Notes under the pieces: model-generated
The model's input: only the letters and a program-made list of their open reading frames with translations
What the model was told of the DNA's origin: nothing
Database searches by the model: none
DNA from: Halopseudomonas sabulinigri
Lineage (GTDB): Bacteria; Pseudomonadota; Gammaproteobacteria; Pseudomonadales; Pseudomonadaceae
Length of the DNA: 64,000 bases
Direction: 5' to 3'
Assembly: GCA_011053055.1 (NCBI GenBank)
Contig: DRHT01000040.1
Coordinates: 1 to 64,000, forward strand
Program-made: the position numbers and the translations under genes
Shown here: one piece after another, positions 1 to 8,778 of the stretch
How positions within the stretch are numbered: position 1 is the stretch's first letter
How the letters are laid out: every line of letters begins with the position of its first letter

Positions 1-2
1 AT

Positions 3-977
3 CTCATACTGGTCGGGCTGCTCGCTTTTGTCGCCGCCTGCTCTTCTAATAAACCTGTGATCGACGAGTCGCTCAGCGAGTCAGAGCTATACCGCAAGGC
101 GCAAACTGATCTGGACGCGGAGAACTTCAGCCCCGCTATCGAGACCCTGCGTGCGCTGGAATCGCGGTACCCCTTTGGCCGCTATGCAGATCAGGCGCAG
201 CTGGAACTGATCTACGCCTACTACGAGAATCTGGAGCCTGAGGCCGCTACCGCTTCAGCTGACCGCTTCATCCGCTTGCATCCACAGCATCCGAGTGTCG
301 ATTACGCTTACTACGTTCGGGGACTGGCGTCTTTCACCCGCGACCGCGGCATCTTTGAACGCTTTTTGCCCTTGGACATGACGCGTCGAGACCCAGGTGC
401 TGCGCGTGATTCGTTCAACGATTTTGCCCAGCTAATCAACCGCTACCCCAATAGCCAGTACGCACCGGATGCCCGTCTTCGGATGGTTTATCTGCGTAAC
501 CTGCTGGCAGATTACGATGCGCACGTAGGCCATTACTACCTCAAGCGAGGCGCTTACCTGGCTGCCGCCAATCGTGGTCGCTATATCGTAGAGAACTATC
601 AACAGACCCCTGCCGTTGGCAATGGTCTGGCACTGATGGTCGCTGGCTATGACCGCCTGGCGATGTACGACCTGTCCGACAGCGCTCTTGAAACCCTGAA
701 GCTGAACTACCCAGACCATCCAGCGCTGGTTAAGGGCAAGTTCAAGCACCACGTTGAACCCAGCCAACCGGAAATGAACTGGATGGAGTCTATGTCGGTC
801 AGCGCGCTGGATGCCGTCACGGCACCGCCGCCTCGCACCGTAAAGACCCAGATGCAACGCCAGATGGATCGCGAGTACCAGGACGCTGTGGCCGCCCTGC
901 CACGCGAAGTCCGCGTTCACGGCGAAGAAGGCCGTCGTTCTTTCTGGAACCGCATCACCTTCGGCCTGCTCGACTGA
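3..977 (+). CDS. bamD: Outer-membrane assembly lipoprotein BamD (5' end missing)
   Basis: BamD is an essential lipoprotein of the BAM complex, which folds beta-barrel proteins into the outer membrane. The reading frame is open from the window edge and shows the end of a lipoprotein signal: a hydrophobic stretch, then the lipobox VAAC with its Cys codon at 39-41, so only the first residues are missing. The roughly 310-residue mature part contains TPR-type helical repeats (motifs such as [14 protein letters not shown] and [14 protein letters not shown]), as in the BamD/ComL family, and has a normal length. It ends with TGA at 975-977 and is followed by a strong terminator. Its position before pilS-pilR matches P. 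aeruginosa. The family assignment is firm; the true start lies outside the window. Confidence 0.95.
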   Translation, partial: LILVGLLAFVAACSSNKPVIDESLSESELYRKAQTDLDAENFSPAIETLRALESRYPFGRYADQAQLELIYAYYENLEPEAATASADRFIRLHPQHPSVDYAYYVRGLASFTRDRGIFERFLPLDMTRRDPGAARDSFNDFAQLINRYPNSQYAPDARLRMVYLRNLLADYDAHVGHYYLKRGAYLAAANRGRYIVENYQQTPAVGNGLALMVAGYDRLAMYDLSDSALETLKLNYPDHPALVKGKFKHHVEPSQPEMNWMESMSVSALDAVTAPPPRTVKTQMQRQMDREYQDAVAALPREVRVHGEEGRRSFWNRITFGLLD

Positions 978-991
978 TTCAGCGCCTTAGC

Positions 992-1030
992 AAAAAGCCC
1001 GCGCCGATGCGAATCGCCGCGGGCTTTTTT
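992..1030 (+). terminator. Rho-independent terminator of bamD
   Basis: A 12-bp arm (992-1003) pairs with 1018-1029 around a 14-nt loop. The GC-rich core GCCCGCG/CGCGGGC is followed by a run of six T. It lies 15 bp after the bamD stop codon. Confidence 0.9.
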
Positions 1031-1230
1031 GTGGTCGATCGCGCATTGAGATGCGAAGGACACAGCTAAAATCATTCCGGCACATTTTGAGTACGAAAGC
1101 TCGCACTCCATTATGCCCACACCTGCCGGGCGTGCAGCCGCCCACCGTGATATAGGCTTTTACATGGCATGGACCACAGGAACCCCATCACCGAGTGTCA
1201 CAAGCCTGTCAGCCCCACTGTTTCGGTGCT

Positions 1231-1258
1231 TTGGCTGTTGCTGCCAATGGGCTACACT
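1231..1258 (+). promoter_or_regulatory. Possible sigma-70 promoter for the PP0621-type gene and pilS
   Basis: TTGGCT (1231-1236), a 16-bp spacer and TACACT (1253-1258) lie about 30 bp before the start of the small gene at 1290. This is the best promoter-like pair in the 1031-1289 gap. The match is only moderate and no experiment supports it. I see no gene in the rest of that gap. Confidence 0.35.
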
Positions 1259-1289
1259 GGGGCACTTTCATTCAGCATAAGCAGTCGTC

Positions 1290-1523
1290 ATGGGCTTGAT
1301 AAAATTACTAATTCTTGGCGTGTTGGTCTGGCTGGCACTCAATTTCTGGCGGCGCGCGCAGAACGCCAAGTCGCGTTCTGCGGGGTCGTCAGCACACCAC
1401 GATAAGCCGCCGATAATGGTCCGTTGTGCTCGCTGCCAGGTGCATCTGCCACAGGATCGCGCATTGCACGTCGGCGATGCATGGTACTGCTGTGCGGAGC
1501 ATCGCGATGCAAAGCCAGACTGA
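1290..1523 (+). CDS. PP0621-family small membrane protein with zinc-ribbon-like tail
   Basis: A 77-residue protein. Residues 2-20 form one hydrophobic membrane segment, followed by a short basic linker and a C-terminal Cys/His-rich part (CARC near 46, then CC..H near 67-71) that resembles a small metal-binding ribbon. It looks like the uncharacterised PP0621 family, which in Pseudomonas sits directly before pilS, as here. The last 17 bp overlap the start chosen for pilS, so the two are probably cotranscribed and translationally coupled. Function is unknown; the position suggests, but does not show, a link to pilus signalling. Confidence 0.75.
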   Translation: MGLIKLLILGVLVWLALNFWRRAQNAKSRSAGSSAHHDKPPIMVRCARCQVHLPQDRALHVGDAWYCCAEHRDAKPD

Positions 1524-3096
1524 GCAGGTAGACTCGCAACGCCCGCGCATACTGCGTCTATACAACATATACCGCGTCATTTTGGGCTTTGGCCTTACCA
1601 TGCTGACCAACTCGGTTCTGCGTGACGGCCTGCTGGACTTGAGCAATCCCCCGCTCTACGAAAAAGCCAGCTGGATCTATTTGTTTATCAATGTGCTGAT
1701 CGCTTTGCTGCTGCATCGGGGCCGTCGTGACCTGTACGTGTTCATCATCACGCTGGCCGACATTGGCATGCTTGGTGTGGTTTTCTTCGCTGCTGGCGGT
1801 GCCGGCAGCGGTTTCGGCAACCTGCTGATCATCCCCGTCGCCATCGGCAATATTCTGCTGCATGGCCGTATTGGCCTGCTGCTCCCGGCGCTGGCCAGCA
1901 TCGGTCTAATCTACCTGACCTTCTTCCTCAGTCTGACCCACCCTTATGTTGGCCAAAGCTACCTGCAGGTCGGCGTACTGGGCTGCATTTATTTTGCCGT
2001 CGCACTCTTCGTACAGCGCATCAGCCGGCAGCTCTACTTATCTGAGACCCTGGCCCAACAACAGGCTGCCAGCTTGGCCAGTTTGGAGCAGCTGAACCAG
2101 CTGATCATTCATCGCATGCGCACCGGCATTCTTGTGGTGGGCTCAGCTAACCGCATCATCACTGGCAACGAAGCCAGCGCTCAAATGCTTGCGCGCCCCA
2201 TCCAGGCCGGCGCGGCGCTGGACAAATTGGTTCCCGAACTGGATCAGCGTTTGCAACAATGGCGGCGTAACCCTTCCACTCGCTCGACCTCGTTTCACAG
2301 CCATAGTGGCAGCGCCGAAATACTGGCCAACTTCAAACCCCTGGGCGGCAGTGGCGACAAAACCATCCTGATTTTTCTTGATGACAATACTCAAGTCGCG
2401 CAACAGGCGCAGCAACTCAAACTGGCTTCACTCGGGCGCCTAACGGCCAGCATCGCTCACGAGATCCGTAACCCTTTGGGGGCCATCAGCCATGCTGCCC
2501 AGCTGCTCAACGAATCAGATCAGCTGTGCAAACAGGATCTGCGTCTGACCGAAATCATTCAGCAGCATTCGCAGCGTATGAACCGCGTCATTGAAACCGT
2601 GCTGGAGCTATCAAGACGCCGCCCCAGCGAGCCACAGCTGGTTGACCTGGCACTTTGGACATCGAACTTCATCGGCGATTTTAGTTCGGCTAACCCGGCC
2701 ACTGACGTCATCGACTGTGAGATTGAGAAAGAAGGCATACTCACGCGCATCGATCCCAACCAAATGACTCAAGTGCTCAACAATCTCTGCCAGAACGCCC
2801 TGCGCTACAGCGGTACGGCCGGCAGCGAACGAACCATTTATCTGAAGTTGTTCGAGGACGGCATCAGTCAGTTGCCCACGCTGGAGGTCATCGACTACGG
2901 TCCGGGTGTCGCGGATGAACACGTGGGTCACATTTTTGAGCCCTTCTACACCACCGAAGCCAGCGGCACCGGGCTAGGCCTGTATATTTCTCGCGAACTG
3001 TGCGAAAGCAACCAAGCGCGATTGGAATACCAAGCTGGCAGCCCGACCGGTAGCTGCATGCGCATTACCTTTGCGCATCCCAAGCGACTGGTATGA
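1507..3096 (+). CDS. pilS: Sensor histidine kinase PilS
   Basis: Membrane histidine kinase that, in Pseudomonas, controls PilR and hence pilA transcription. I chose ATG 1507 (GGAG 8 bp upstream; the protein begins MQSQTEQ) rather than the longer open frame from 1426. This gives 529 residues, the usual PilS size. The N-terminal third has about six hydrophobic membrane segments, followed by a PAS-like region. The phosphoacceptor H-box AHEIRNPLG carries His at about residue 318. A HATPase domain follows, with an N-box (NNLCQNALRYS), a G1 box (DYGPGV) and a G2 box (GTGLGLYIS). The C-terminal half is strongly PilS-like. pilR follows after a 125-bp gap that holds a small inverted-repeat element. 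Confidence 0.95.
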   Translation: MQSQTEQVDSQRPRILRLYNIYRVILGFGLTMLTNSVLRDGLLDLSNPPLYEKASWIYLFINVLIALLLHRGRRDLYVFIITLADIGMLGVVFFAAGGAGSGFGNLLIIPVAIGNILLHGRIGLLLPALASIGLIYLTFFLSLTHPYVGQSYLQVGVLGCIYFAVALFVQRISRQLYLSETLAQQQAASLASLEQLNQLIIHRMRTGILVVGSANRIITGNEASAQMLARPIQAGAALDKLVPELDQRLQQWRRNPSTRSTSFHSHSGSAEILANFKPLGGSGDKTILIFLDDNTQVAQQAQQLKLASLGRLTASIAHEIRNPLGAISHAAQLLNESDQLCKQDLRLTEIIQQHSQRMNRVIETVLELSRRRPSEPQLVDLALWTSNFIGDFSSANPATDVIDCEIEKEGILTRIDPNQMTQVLNNLCQNALRYSGTAGSERTIYLKLFEDGISQLPTLEVIDYGPGVADEHVGHIFEPFYTTEASGTGLGLYISRELCESNQARLEYQAGSPTGSCMRITFAHPKRLV

Positions 3097-3118
3097 TGAG
3101 GAAAGCCTGTTTTTCTAG

Positions 3119-3197
3119 CAGCCCGTTGAAAAACCTATACGCGATAGCCATTTTTTACGCCTTAGTGGCGACGCCGGTAGCTTTCAACAGTCGGCTA
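3119..3197. repeat. Short inverted-repeat element (MITE-like) between pilS and pilR
   Basis: The left end reads AGCCCGTTGAAAAAC (from 3120) and the right end, read on the other strand, AGCCGACTGTTGAAAG (3181-3196). These form an imperfect terminal inverted repeat around about 45 bp with no open frame. Sequences ending in such GTTGAAAA/TTTTCAAC arms are common as small mobile relics in Pseudomonas genomes; that comparison is from memory. No second copy was found in this window, so mobility is an inference. Confidence 0.45.
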
Positions 3198-3221
3198 AAG
3201 CAAGGAGCATTCTAGGCAGAC

Positions 3222-4565
3222 ATGACCAAACCGACCGTTCTGATCATCGACGATGAGCCCGACATCCTTGAGTTGCTGGATATGACGCTTGCGCGCATGA
3301 ACGTCTGCACGCAGAGCGCAACCACCATGACCCAGGCTCTCACGCTGCTGCGCAGCAATAAGTACGCGCTCTGCCTGACCGACATGCGTCTGCCCGATGG
3401 CGATGGTATGAGCCTAGTGCGGCATATCCAGCAGCACAGCCCAAGCACGCCCATTGCCATGATCACCGCATACGGCAGCCTGGATACCGCTATCAACGCA
3501 CTCAAGGCAGGGGCGTTCGACTTTTTGACCAAGCCCGTTGACCTGCAGCGCTTGCGTGAGTTGGTCTCCAGCGCGCTGAAACTACACCAAGCGCCAACCG
3601 AACCTGAAGAGCAACAACAAGATCAACTGCTTGGCATATCACCGCCCATGGAGAGCCTGCGCAAACAAATCGGCAAGCTGGCGCGCAGTCAGGCGCCGCT
3701 CTACATCAGTGGTGAGTCAGGCAGTGGCAAGGAGCTGGTGGCGCGGCGCATTCACGCTCTCGGGCCACGCGCCGAGCAGCCGTTTGTGCCGGTCAACTGT
3801 GGCGCGATTCCCTCTGAGCTGATGGAAAGTGAGTTTTTCGGCCACCGTAAGGGCAGCTTCACCGGTGCCGTAGCAGACAAGCCGGGGCTTTTTCAGGCAG
3901 CCAGTCACGGCACTCTGTTTTTAGATGAAGTTGCCGATCTGCCAATCGCTATGCAGGTAAAATTGCTGCGCGCCATTCAAGAAAAAGCAGTAAGGCCGTT
4001 AGGTACGCAGCAGGAAGAGTCGGTCGATGTTCGCCTGCTCTGCGCTACCCACAAGGATCTAGCCAACGAAGTAGCCGAAGGCCGCTTCCGACAGGATCTT
4101 TTCTATCGTATTAACGTAATTGAATTGCAGGTGCCACCGCTGCGAGAGCGCCGCGAAGATCTGCCCATGCTGACTCACCATATTCTAGAGAAGCTGGCAT
4201 TGCGCAACGGCATGCCCGCCCCACGAATCAGCGATAGCTGCATGGAACTGCTGTGCAATTACCGCTTTCCGGGCAACGTACGCGAGCTGGAAAACACCTT
4301 AGAGCGGGCGTTCACCCTGTGCGAAAACCATCGTATCGAACCCTCAGACCTACAGCTGTCAGGCTGCCCCTCGCCCGGTGGCGATGACGGCCACGACTTG
4401 AGTCAGATCGACCATCTCGAAGACTTTCTCGACAATATCGAGCGCCAAGCTATCACCCAGGCACTGGAAGAGACTCGCTGGAACAAAACCGCCGCTGCAA
4501 AGCGGCTGGGGCTGACCTTTCGTTCGTTGCGCTATCGACTTAAAAAGCTAGGCCTGGAGGACTGA
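3222..4565 (+). CDS. pilR: Sigma-54-dependent response regulator PilR
   Basis: Activator of pilA with RpoN. It has 447 residues, the family's normal length. The receiver domain (1-120) has acidic residues D10-D11, the phosphoacceptor D54 in LTDMRLPDG, and TKP with the conserved Lys. The AAA+ domain (about 135-370) has Walker A GESGSGKE, the sigma-54 contact loop GSFTGA (a common variant of GAFTGA) and Walker B-type LFLDEVADL. A Fis-type helix-turn-helix lies at the C-terminus (NKTAAAKRLGLTFRSLRYRL). AAGGAG lies 14 bp before the ATG, a somewhat long spacing. A candidate target promoter is seen before pilA at 47055-47070. The gene ends convergently with thiO. Confidence 0.95.
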   Translation: MTKPTVLIIDDEPDILELLDMTLARMNVCTQSATTMTQALTLLRSNKYALCLTDMRLPDGDGMSLVRHIQQHSPSTPIAMITAYGSLDTAINALKAGAFDFLTKPVDLQRLRELVSSALKLHQAPTEPEEQQQDQLLGISPPMESLRKQIGKLARSQAPLYISGESGSGKELVARRIHALGPRAEQPFVPVNCGAIPSELMESEFFGHRKGSFTGAVADKPGLFQAASHGTLFLDEVADLPIAMQVKLLRAIQEKAVRPLGTQQEESVDVRLLCATHKDLANEVAEGRFRQDLFYRINVIELQVPPLRERREDLPMLTHHILEKLALRNGMPAPRISDSCMELLCNYRFPGNVRELENTLERAFTLCENHRIEPSDLQLSGCPSPGGDDGHDLSQIDHLEDFLDNIERQAITQALEETRWNKTAAAKRLGLTFRSLRYRLKKLGLED

Positions 4566-4629
4566 AAACTGGCAAAGCGTGGCGCACGGTGCTTTTTGTG
4601 TGAACGCCGAACGCCGCTGATTTCTTCCC

Positions 4630-5751
4630 CTACTTTTTGCCACCTACAGCGGCTGGCGCAAACGACCGGCCGGCCGGCAGATAGGGCTCAGGATCCAGTT
4701 CTGGCTGACGTTGCAACAGCAAATCGGCCAACAATCGGCAAGATGCCGGCGCCAGCACCAGGCCGTTACGATAATGGCCTGCGTTCAACCATAAGCCTGG
4801 CAGCTCCATCACCGGACCAATATAGGGCACACCCTCCGGTGAACCCGGCCGCAAACCTGCCCATTGAGCAACAGGCTCGAGGTCACGCAGTTCTGGCAAC
4901 AGCCCCTCAGCAGATTGGCGCAACGAGCTCAATGCTTCCGTGCTAGTGCTCTTGTCGTACCCGGCATGCTCTAGCGTACTGCCAATTAGAATATGTCCGT
5001 CGCGGCGCGGTATGGCGTAGCGGCCTTCGTACAACACTACAGATTTGAGCCAACCCGGCTCGCGCTTATACAACAGCATTTGGCCTTTTACCGGCACTAC
5101 CGGCAAACTGACACCCTCTTGCGCCAACCAATCGCCAGTCCAGGCGCCGGTCGCGACCACAACCGCATCGGCGCGATATTCAGCTGCCGGGGTTGCGACA
5201 CCAACCACCTGTGCGCCGGCGCGCAACAATCCGATTGCCGGGCTGTGCTCGTGCAGAGTGAACTCAGCAAATTGCAGCAAGCGTGCCCGCAGTGCTCGCA
5301 ACAACCGCGGGTTACGCACGTTCGCTAGGTCCGCTTGCCAAAGAGCACTTTGATAGCCCGCGGCCAATTGTCGCACTCGCGTATAAATAAACTCGTTCGA
5401 AACTTCCGTCATCGACTGCCCGTGCTGCTGCGCCCATCTCAGCGCCTGCTCGTGTTCTGCGTGATCCAACCACAGCAAGCCACAGGGTTCGACTTCCGCA
5501 TCGATCCCGGTTTGCGCCAAAAGCTGCGCAGACAGAATCGGATAATATCCTTGCGACCAGTTTGCCAGGGCGCGCACCGGTTCCTGATAGCGCCAGGGAT
5601 ACAGCGGCGAGACTATGCCGCCACCAGCCCAAGAGGCTTCACGACCCAATTCCCCACGCTCCAGCAGCGTGACTCGGCAACCTGCTTCTAGCAGGTTCAA
5701 GGCACTCAAACACCCCATCACACCACCACCTACCACCACAAAATCCTGCAT
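4630..5751 (-). CDS. thiO: Glycine oxidase ThiO
   Basis: FAD-dependent amine oxidase that oxidises glycine to iminoglycine (dehydroglycine) for building the thiazole of thiamine. Its 373 residues fit the family. The N-terminal dinucleotide fold VVVGGGVMG is followed by the acidic residue of LLERGELG and the DAO-family motif ASWAGGGIVSPLYPWRY. The C-terminus has HILIGSTLEHAGYD and GLRPGSPEGVPYIGP, both typical. The start has AAGGGG 6 bp upstream. The gene is convergent with pilR, as in P. aeruginosa, but the minor pilin genes that follow thiO there are missing here. Confidence 0.92.
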   Translation of the reverse strand: MQDFVVVGGGVMGCLSALNLLEAGCRVTLLERGELGREASWAGGGIVSPLYPWRYQEPVRALANWSQGYYPILSAQLLAQTGIDAEVEPCGLLWLDHAEHEQALRWAQQHGQSMTEVSNEFIYTRVRQLAAGYQSALWQADLANVRNPRLLRALRARLLQFAEFTLHEHSPAIGLLRAGAQVVGVATPAAEYRADAVVVATGAWTGDWLAQEGVSLPVVPVKGQMLLYKREPGWLKSVVLYEGRYAIPRRDGHILIGSTLEHAGYDKSTSTEALSSLRQSAEGLLPELRDLEPVAQWAGLRPGSPEGVPYIGPVMELPGLWLNAGHYRNGLVLAPASCRLLADLLLQRQPELDPEPYLPAGRSFAPAAVGGKK

Positions 5752-6220
5752 TAGTGCCCCTTACCTAAAATCGGCGAAACCCGTTATTCCTGAACGCTAT
5801 TATTGAATATCGACGCGCATTACAACCCAGTGCAGCAAGTTCTGACTGAACGTTACTGGCGTTTGAGTTGTCTGAATTGGCAATATTGGCCCGGCTTTCA
5901 TTCTGTCACCGGGTGAATTAAACCGGTATGATAACGCGTCTCTGAACTACTCCAATGGCCGATCACCGTCAGACCATTGAGCCCATGCAGCTCACTCCAC
6001 GGAGTGTCTATCGTTAACCAGCCCGCTGTCGCGACTGATTAACCTATTACTGCCGCATCCGGGCTTTCGGAGCAGACAGCACACTGCTTGATGTGCTCTC
6101 GATACAGCCACAAGCTTTGCTCGAGAACAAGCCCGTTTGCTAGCCGCCCCGACATTGGCCAGTGTGATCACTGGAGAGCTCAAGAGGCTCCTTGATTTTT
6201 ACCAAAGAGGCGACACGTTA
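5752..6220. other. Intergenic region between divergent thiO and mqo
   Basis: About 470 bp without a convincing gene, RNA or repeat. It should hold the promoters of both thiO and mqo, but I cannot assign clear -35/-10 pairs. A short dyad ACTCC-AC-GGAGT is visible near 5995-6006; its meaning is unknown. Confidence 0.5.
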
Positions 6221-7708
6221 ATGACAGCAAGAAACGTAGATGTATTGCTGGTCGGTGGTGGTGTCATGAGCGCTACCCTGGGAATGTTGCTCAAACAGCT
6301 GGATCCGGCGATGACCATAACCCTGGTCGAGCGTCTGGACCACGTTGCTCACGAAAGCACCGACGGCTGGAACAACGCAGGTACCGGCCACGCTGGTTAC
6401 TGTGAGCTTAACTACACTCCTCAGGACGACGCAGGCGACATCGCCATCGAGCGCGCCCTGGCCATCAACGCATCATTTGAGGTAACCCTGCAGTTTTGGA
6501 CCTATCTGGTCGAACAGGGAATCCTGCCCAAGGCATCCGACTTCATCAACACCACGCCACACCAGAGTTTTGTCTGGGGCGAAAAAGATGTTGAGTTTCT
6601 GCGCAAGCGCCACGAATTGCTAAGCAACCATCACCTGTTTTCCGAAATGAAATACAGCGATGCTCCGGAAAAGCTGCTTGAGTGGATGCCGCTGATCATG
6701 TCCGGTCGCGATGCAAATCAGCCGATCGCGGCAACGCGTGTCGAGCATGGCTCAGATGTGGATTTCGGTTCCTTGACGCGCAAAATGATCGACCATCTGA
6801 AGCAGCAAGAAGGCTTTGAACTGTGCCTCAAGCACTCGGTTAAGAGCCTGCGCAAAAGCAAGAAAGGTCACTGGCGAGTCAACATCGAAGACGAGAACAC
6901 CGGTGAAGAGAAGGATTTCAACGCCAAGTTCGTTTTCCTTGGCGCCGGCGGCGGCTCTTTACCTCTGCTGCAGAAGTCTCACATCGACGAAAGCCAGGGT
7001 TATGGTGGCTTCCCGGTCAGCGGTCAGTGGCTGGTATGCAAAGCGCCAGACGTGGTCAAGCGCCACAGCTCCAAGGTCTACGGTAAAGCACCGGTTGGCG
7101 CACCGCCTATGTCGGTTCCTCACCTGGACACCCGCATTATCAACGGTGAGCCGGCGCTGCTGTTTGGGCCTTTTGCCGGCTTCACTACCAAGTTCTTGAA
7201 AAAGGGCTCAGTGTTTGACCTGTTCTCCTCGGTCAAGCCGTACAACGTGGCACCCATGATGGCTGTCGGTCGCGACAACATGGACCTGACCAAGTATCTG
7301 ATCGCCGAGTCTTTCCAGTCTCACAAGGACCGCGTTGCCTCGCTGCGCAATTACTTTCCGGATGCCCAGGAAAAGAACTGGAAATTGCAGGATGCGGGCA
7401 TGCGCGTTCAGATCATCAAGAAGGACGCCAAAGGCCACGGCAAACTGGAGTTTGGCACTGAGATAGTTGCCGCCAAGGACGGTACCCTTGCCGCGCTGCT
7501 GGGTGCCTCACCGGGTGCATCTACCGCAGTGCAGGCGATGATCGATGTAGTGGAGCGCTGCTTCAAGGATCGTATTGCCAGCCCTGAATGGCAGGCGCGT
7601 ATGAAAGAACTGGTGCCGTCTTATGGCCAGTCACTGATTAACGATGCCGAGCTGCTCAAGAGCGTGCGCGCACGCACCTTGAGCACTCTGGGTCTCGGTC
7701 AGTCCTGA
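6221..7708 (+). CDS. mqo: Malate:quinone oxidoreductase
   Basis: Peripheral membrane FAD enzyme that oxidises malate to oxaloacetate and passes electrons to quinone, acting in the TCA cycle. I chose ATG 6221 (AAAGAGG about 10 bp upstream), giving 495 residues; the open frame extends upstream to 6137 but that part is unlike the family. The N-terminal FAD fold VLLVGGGVMSATLG is followed by the hallmark STDGWNNAGTGHAGYCELNYTP. The C-terminus has LLGASPGASTAV, also typical. The gene ends tail to tail with the M48 protease gene, with a 10-bp overlap. Confidence 0.94.
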   Translation: MTARNVDVLLVGGGVMSATLGMLLKQLDPAMTITLVERLDHVAHESTDGWNNAGTGHAGYCELNYTPQDDAGDIAIERALAINASFEVTLQFWTYLVEQGILPKASDFINTTPHQSFVWGEKDVEFLRKRHELLSNHHLFSEMKYSDAPEKLLEWMPLIMSGRDANQPIAATRVEHGSDVDFGSLTRKMIDHLKQQEGFELCLKHSVKSLRKSKKGHWRVNIEDENTGEEKDFNAKFVFLGAGGGSLPLLQKSHIDESQGYGGFPVSGQWLVCKAPDVVKRHSSKVYGKAPVGAPPMSVPHLDTRIINGEPALLFGPFAGFTTKFLKKGSVFDLFSSVKPYNVAPMMAVGRDNMDLTKYLIAESFQSHKDRVASLRNYFPDAQEKNWKLQDAGMRVQIIKKDAKGHGKLEFGTEIVAAKDGTLAALLGASPGASTAVQAMIDVVERCFKDRIASPEWQARMKELVPSYGQSLINDAELLKSVRARTLSTLGLGQS

Positions 7709-8778
7709 GTCTGAAAGCGCTCAATGCGCTGCGGTGTTGGCGGGTGAGTTGACAGGAAACTGCCCAACCTGCCCGCCGCGTCTTGCTCTCCCTTTGCGCC
7801 CCCCTCTTCTTCCAGCGCTACCGGATCCAACCGCAACATGATGTCGGCGAAACGCTGCGGTGCAATACTCTCTTTGCGCAAAAACGCCAAGGCAAAGTCA
7901 TCTGCTTCGGTTTCCATGTTGCGCTGATAGCTGAGGTTAGCCAGCAAAGCCGGCAAGCCTGTAGCAACATCAGACGCAGCCGATACATCGCCGGTCAGCG
8001 AAACCATCACAAATACCAGCAGCGAACTCTGCACAAGATTGCGCATACTATGACGATGCACAACATGACCCACTTCATGGGCCATGACCGCAGCAAGCTC
8101 TTCGTTGTTTTTAGCCAGAGCGACCATCTCATCGGTAAACACTAAGTTACCGCCCGGTAACGCAAAAGCGTTGGCGCCAAGCGCATCCGAGGCACGAAAA
8201 TGCAGCTGCAGGCTGTGTGCTGGGTAGTCGCTCTGCATGGCTCGCAAATAAGGCGACATCGCGGTCAGGAGCTCTTGTTGACGCGCCTCCGTTAGCTCAC
8301 TGGGCTGCATCCAAAGATTATCCATCGTCTCCAGCGCTTCTTCACCGATACTCATTTCCAGCTCGACTGGAAATGCATAAGCGATCTGGTTCGACAGCCA
8401 GGGCACGCCGTACAAAACACCTAATACAGAGAATGCCAGCACCGCCACCAAGCTGCACATGATCAGTTTGAAGTTCACTTCGAAACGCTGCAGCCAACTA
8501 TCTCCACCTGAGTGCTTGAGCGCCCGCGACAACCGTTGCAGACCAGTTACGTCCAGTGATTCCAGCACCGCACCGTCGCTCAAGTGCAGGTAGCTATTGG
8601 CGCTTCCCACCTGCACGCCGAGGCGCACCTGCTCAGCAGCATAACTGTGAGTTTTACCTGCTACTTCCAGCTGCAGAGCGCCATTAACTACCCTGGCACG
8701 CACTGCACTGCTGCTACTGGAACGACCATCAAAATACCGTCCACTGACCCACTGATTAGATGAGGGAGATGCCGACAT
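7699..8778 (-). CDS. M48-family membrane metallopeptidase
   Basis: Zinc peptidase related to HtpX/Oma1/BepA. From ATG 8778 (GGGGGA upstream; the upstream GTG or ATG options lack a ribosome site) it has 359 residues. The N-terminal 100 residues are an extra domain with a conserved strand-rich pattern. One membrane segment follows (about 105-127), then the peptidase with the zinc motif HEVGH at 234-238 and the third ligand in ETEADDFA. SFLSTHPPTPQRI near the end is the usual M48 closing motif. The start overlaps the upstream DUF898 gene by 23 bp, so the pair is probably one operon: a membrane protein plus a quality-control peptidase. The substrate is unknown. Confidence 0.85.
   Translation of the reverse strand: MSASPSSNQWVSGRYFDGRSSSSSAVRARVVNGALQLEVAGKTHSYAAEQVRLGVQVGSANSYLHLSDGAVLESLDVTGLQRLSRALKHSGGDSWLQRFEVNFKLIMCSLVAVLAFSVLGVLYGVPWLSNQIAYAFPVELEMSIGEEALETMDNLWMQPSELTEARQQELLTAMSPYLRAMQSDYPAHSLQLHFRASDALGANAFALPGGNLVFTDEMVALAKNNEELAAVMAHEVGHVVHRHSMRNLVQSSLLVFVMVSLTGDVSAASDVATGLPALLANLSYQRNMETEADDFALAFLRKESIAPQRFADIMLRLDPVALEEEGGAKGEQDAAGRLGSFLSTHPPTPQRIERFQTQD

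Noticed and set aside
432-920. Long minus-strand ORF opposite bamD
   Set aside because: It is a shadow of the bamD codon pattern with no family similarity. The same applies to many antisense ORFs opposite ileS, morA, murJ and the Lon-like gene.
1426-1506. Longer PilS start upstream of 1507
   Set aside because: The extra residues lie inside the PP0621-type gene in another frame and do not resemble PilS; ATG 1507 has a ribosome site.
7699-7708. 10-bp overlap of mqo and M48 gene ends as a frameshift sign
   Set aside because: Both proteins end with normal family C-termini; short tail-to-tail overlaps are ordinary.
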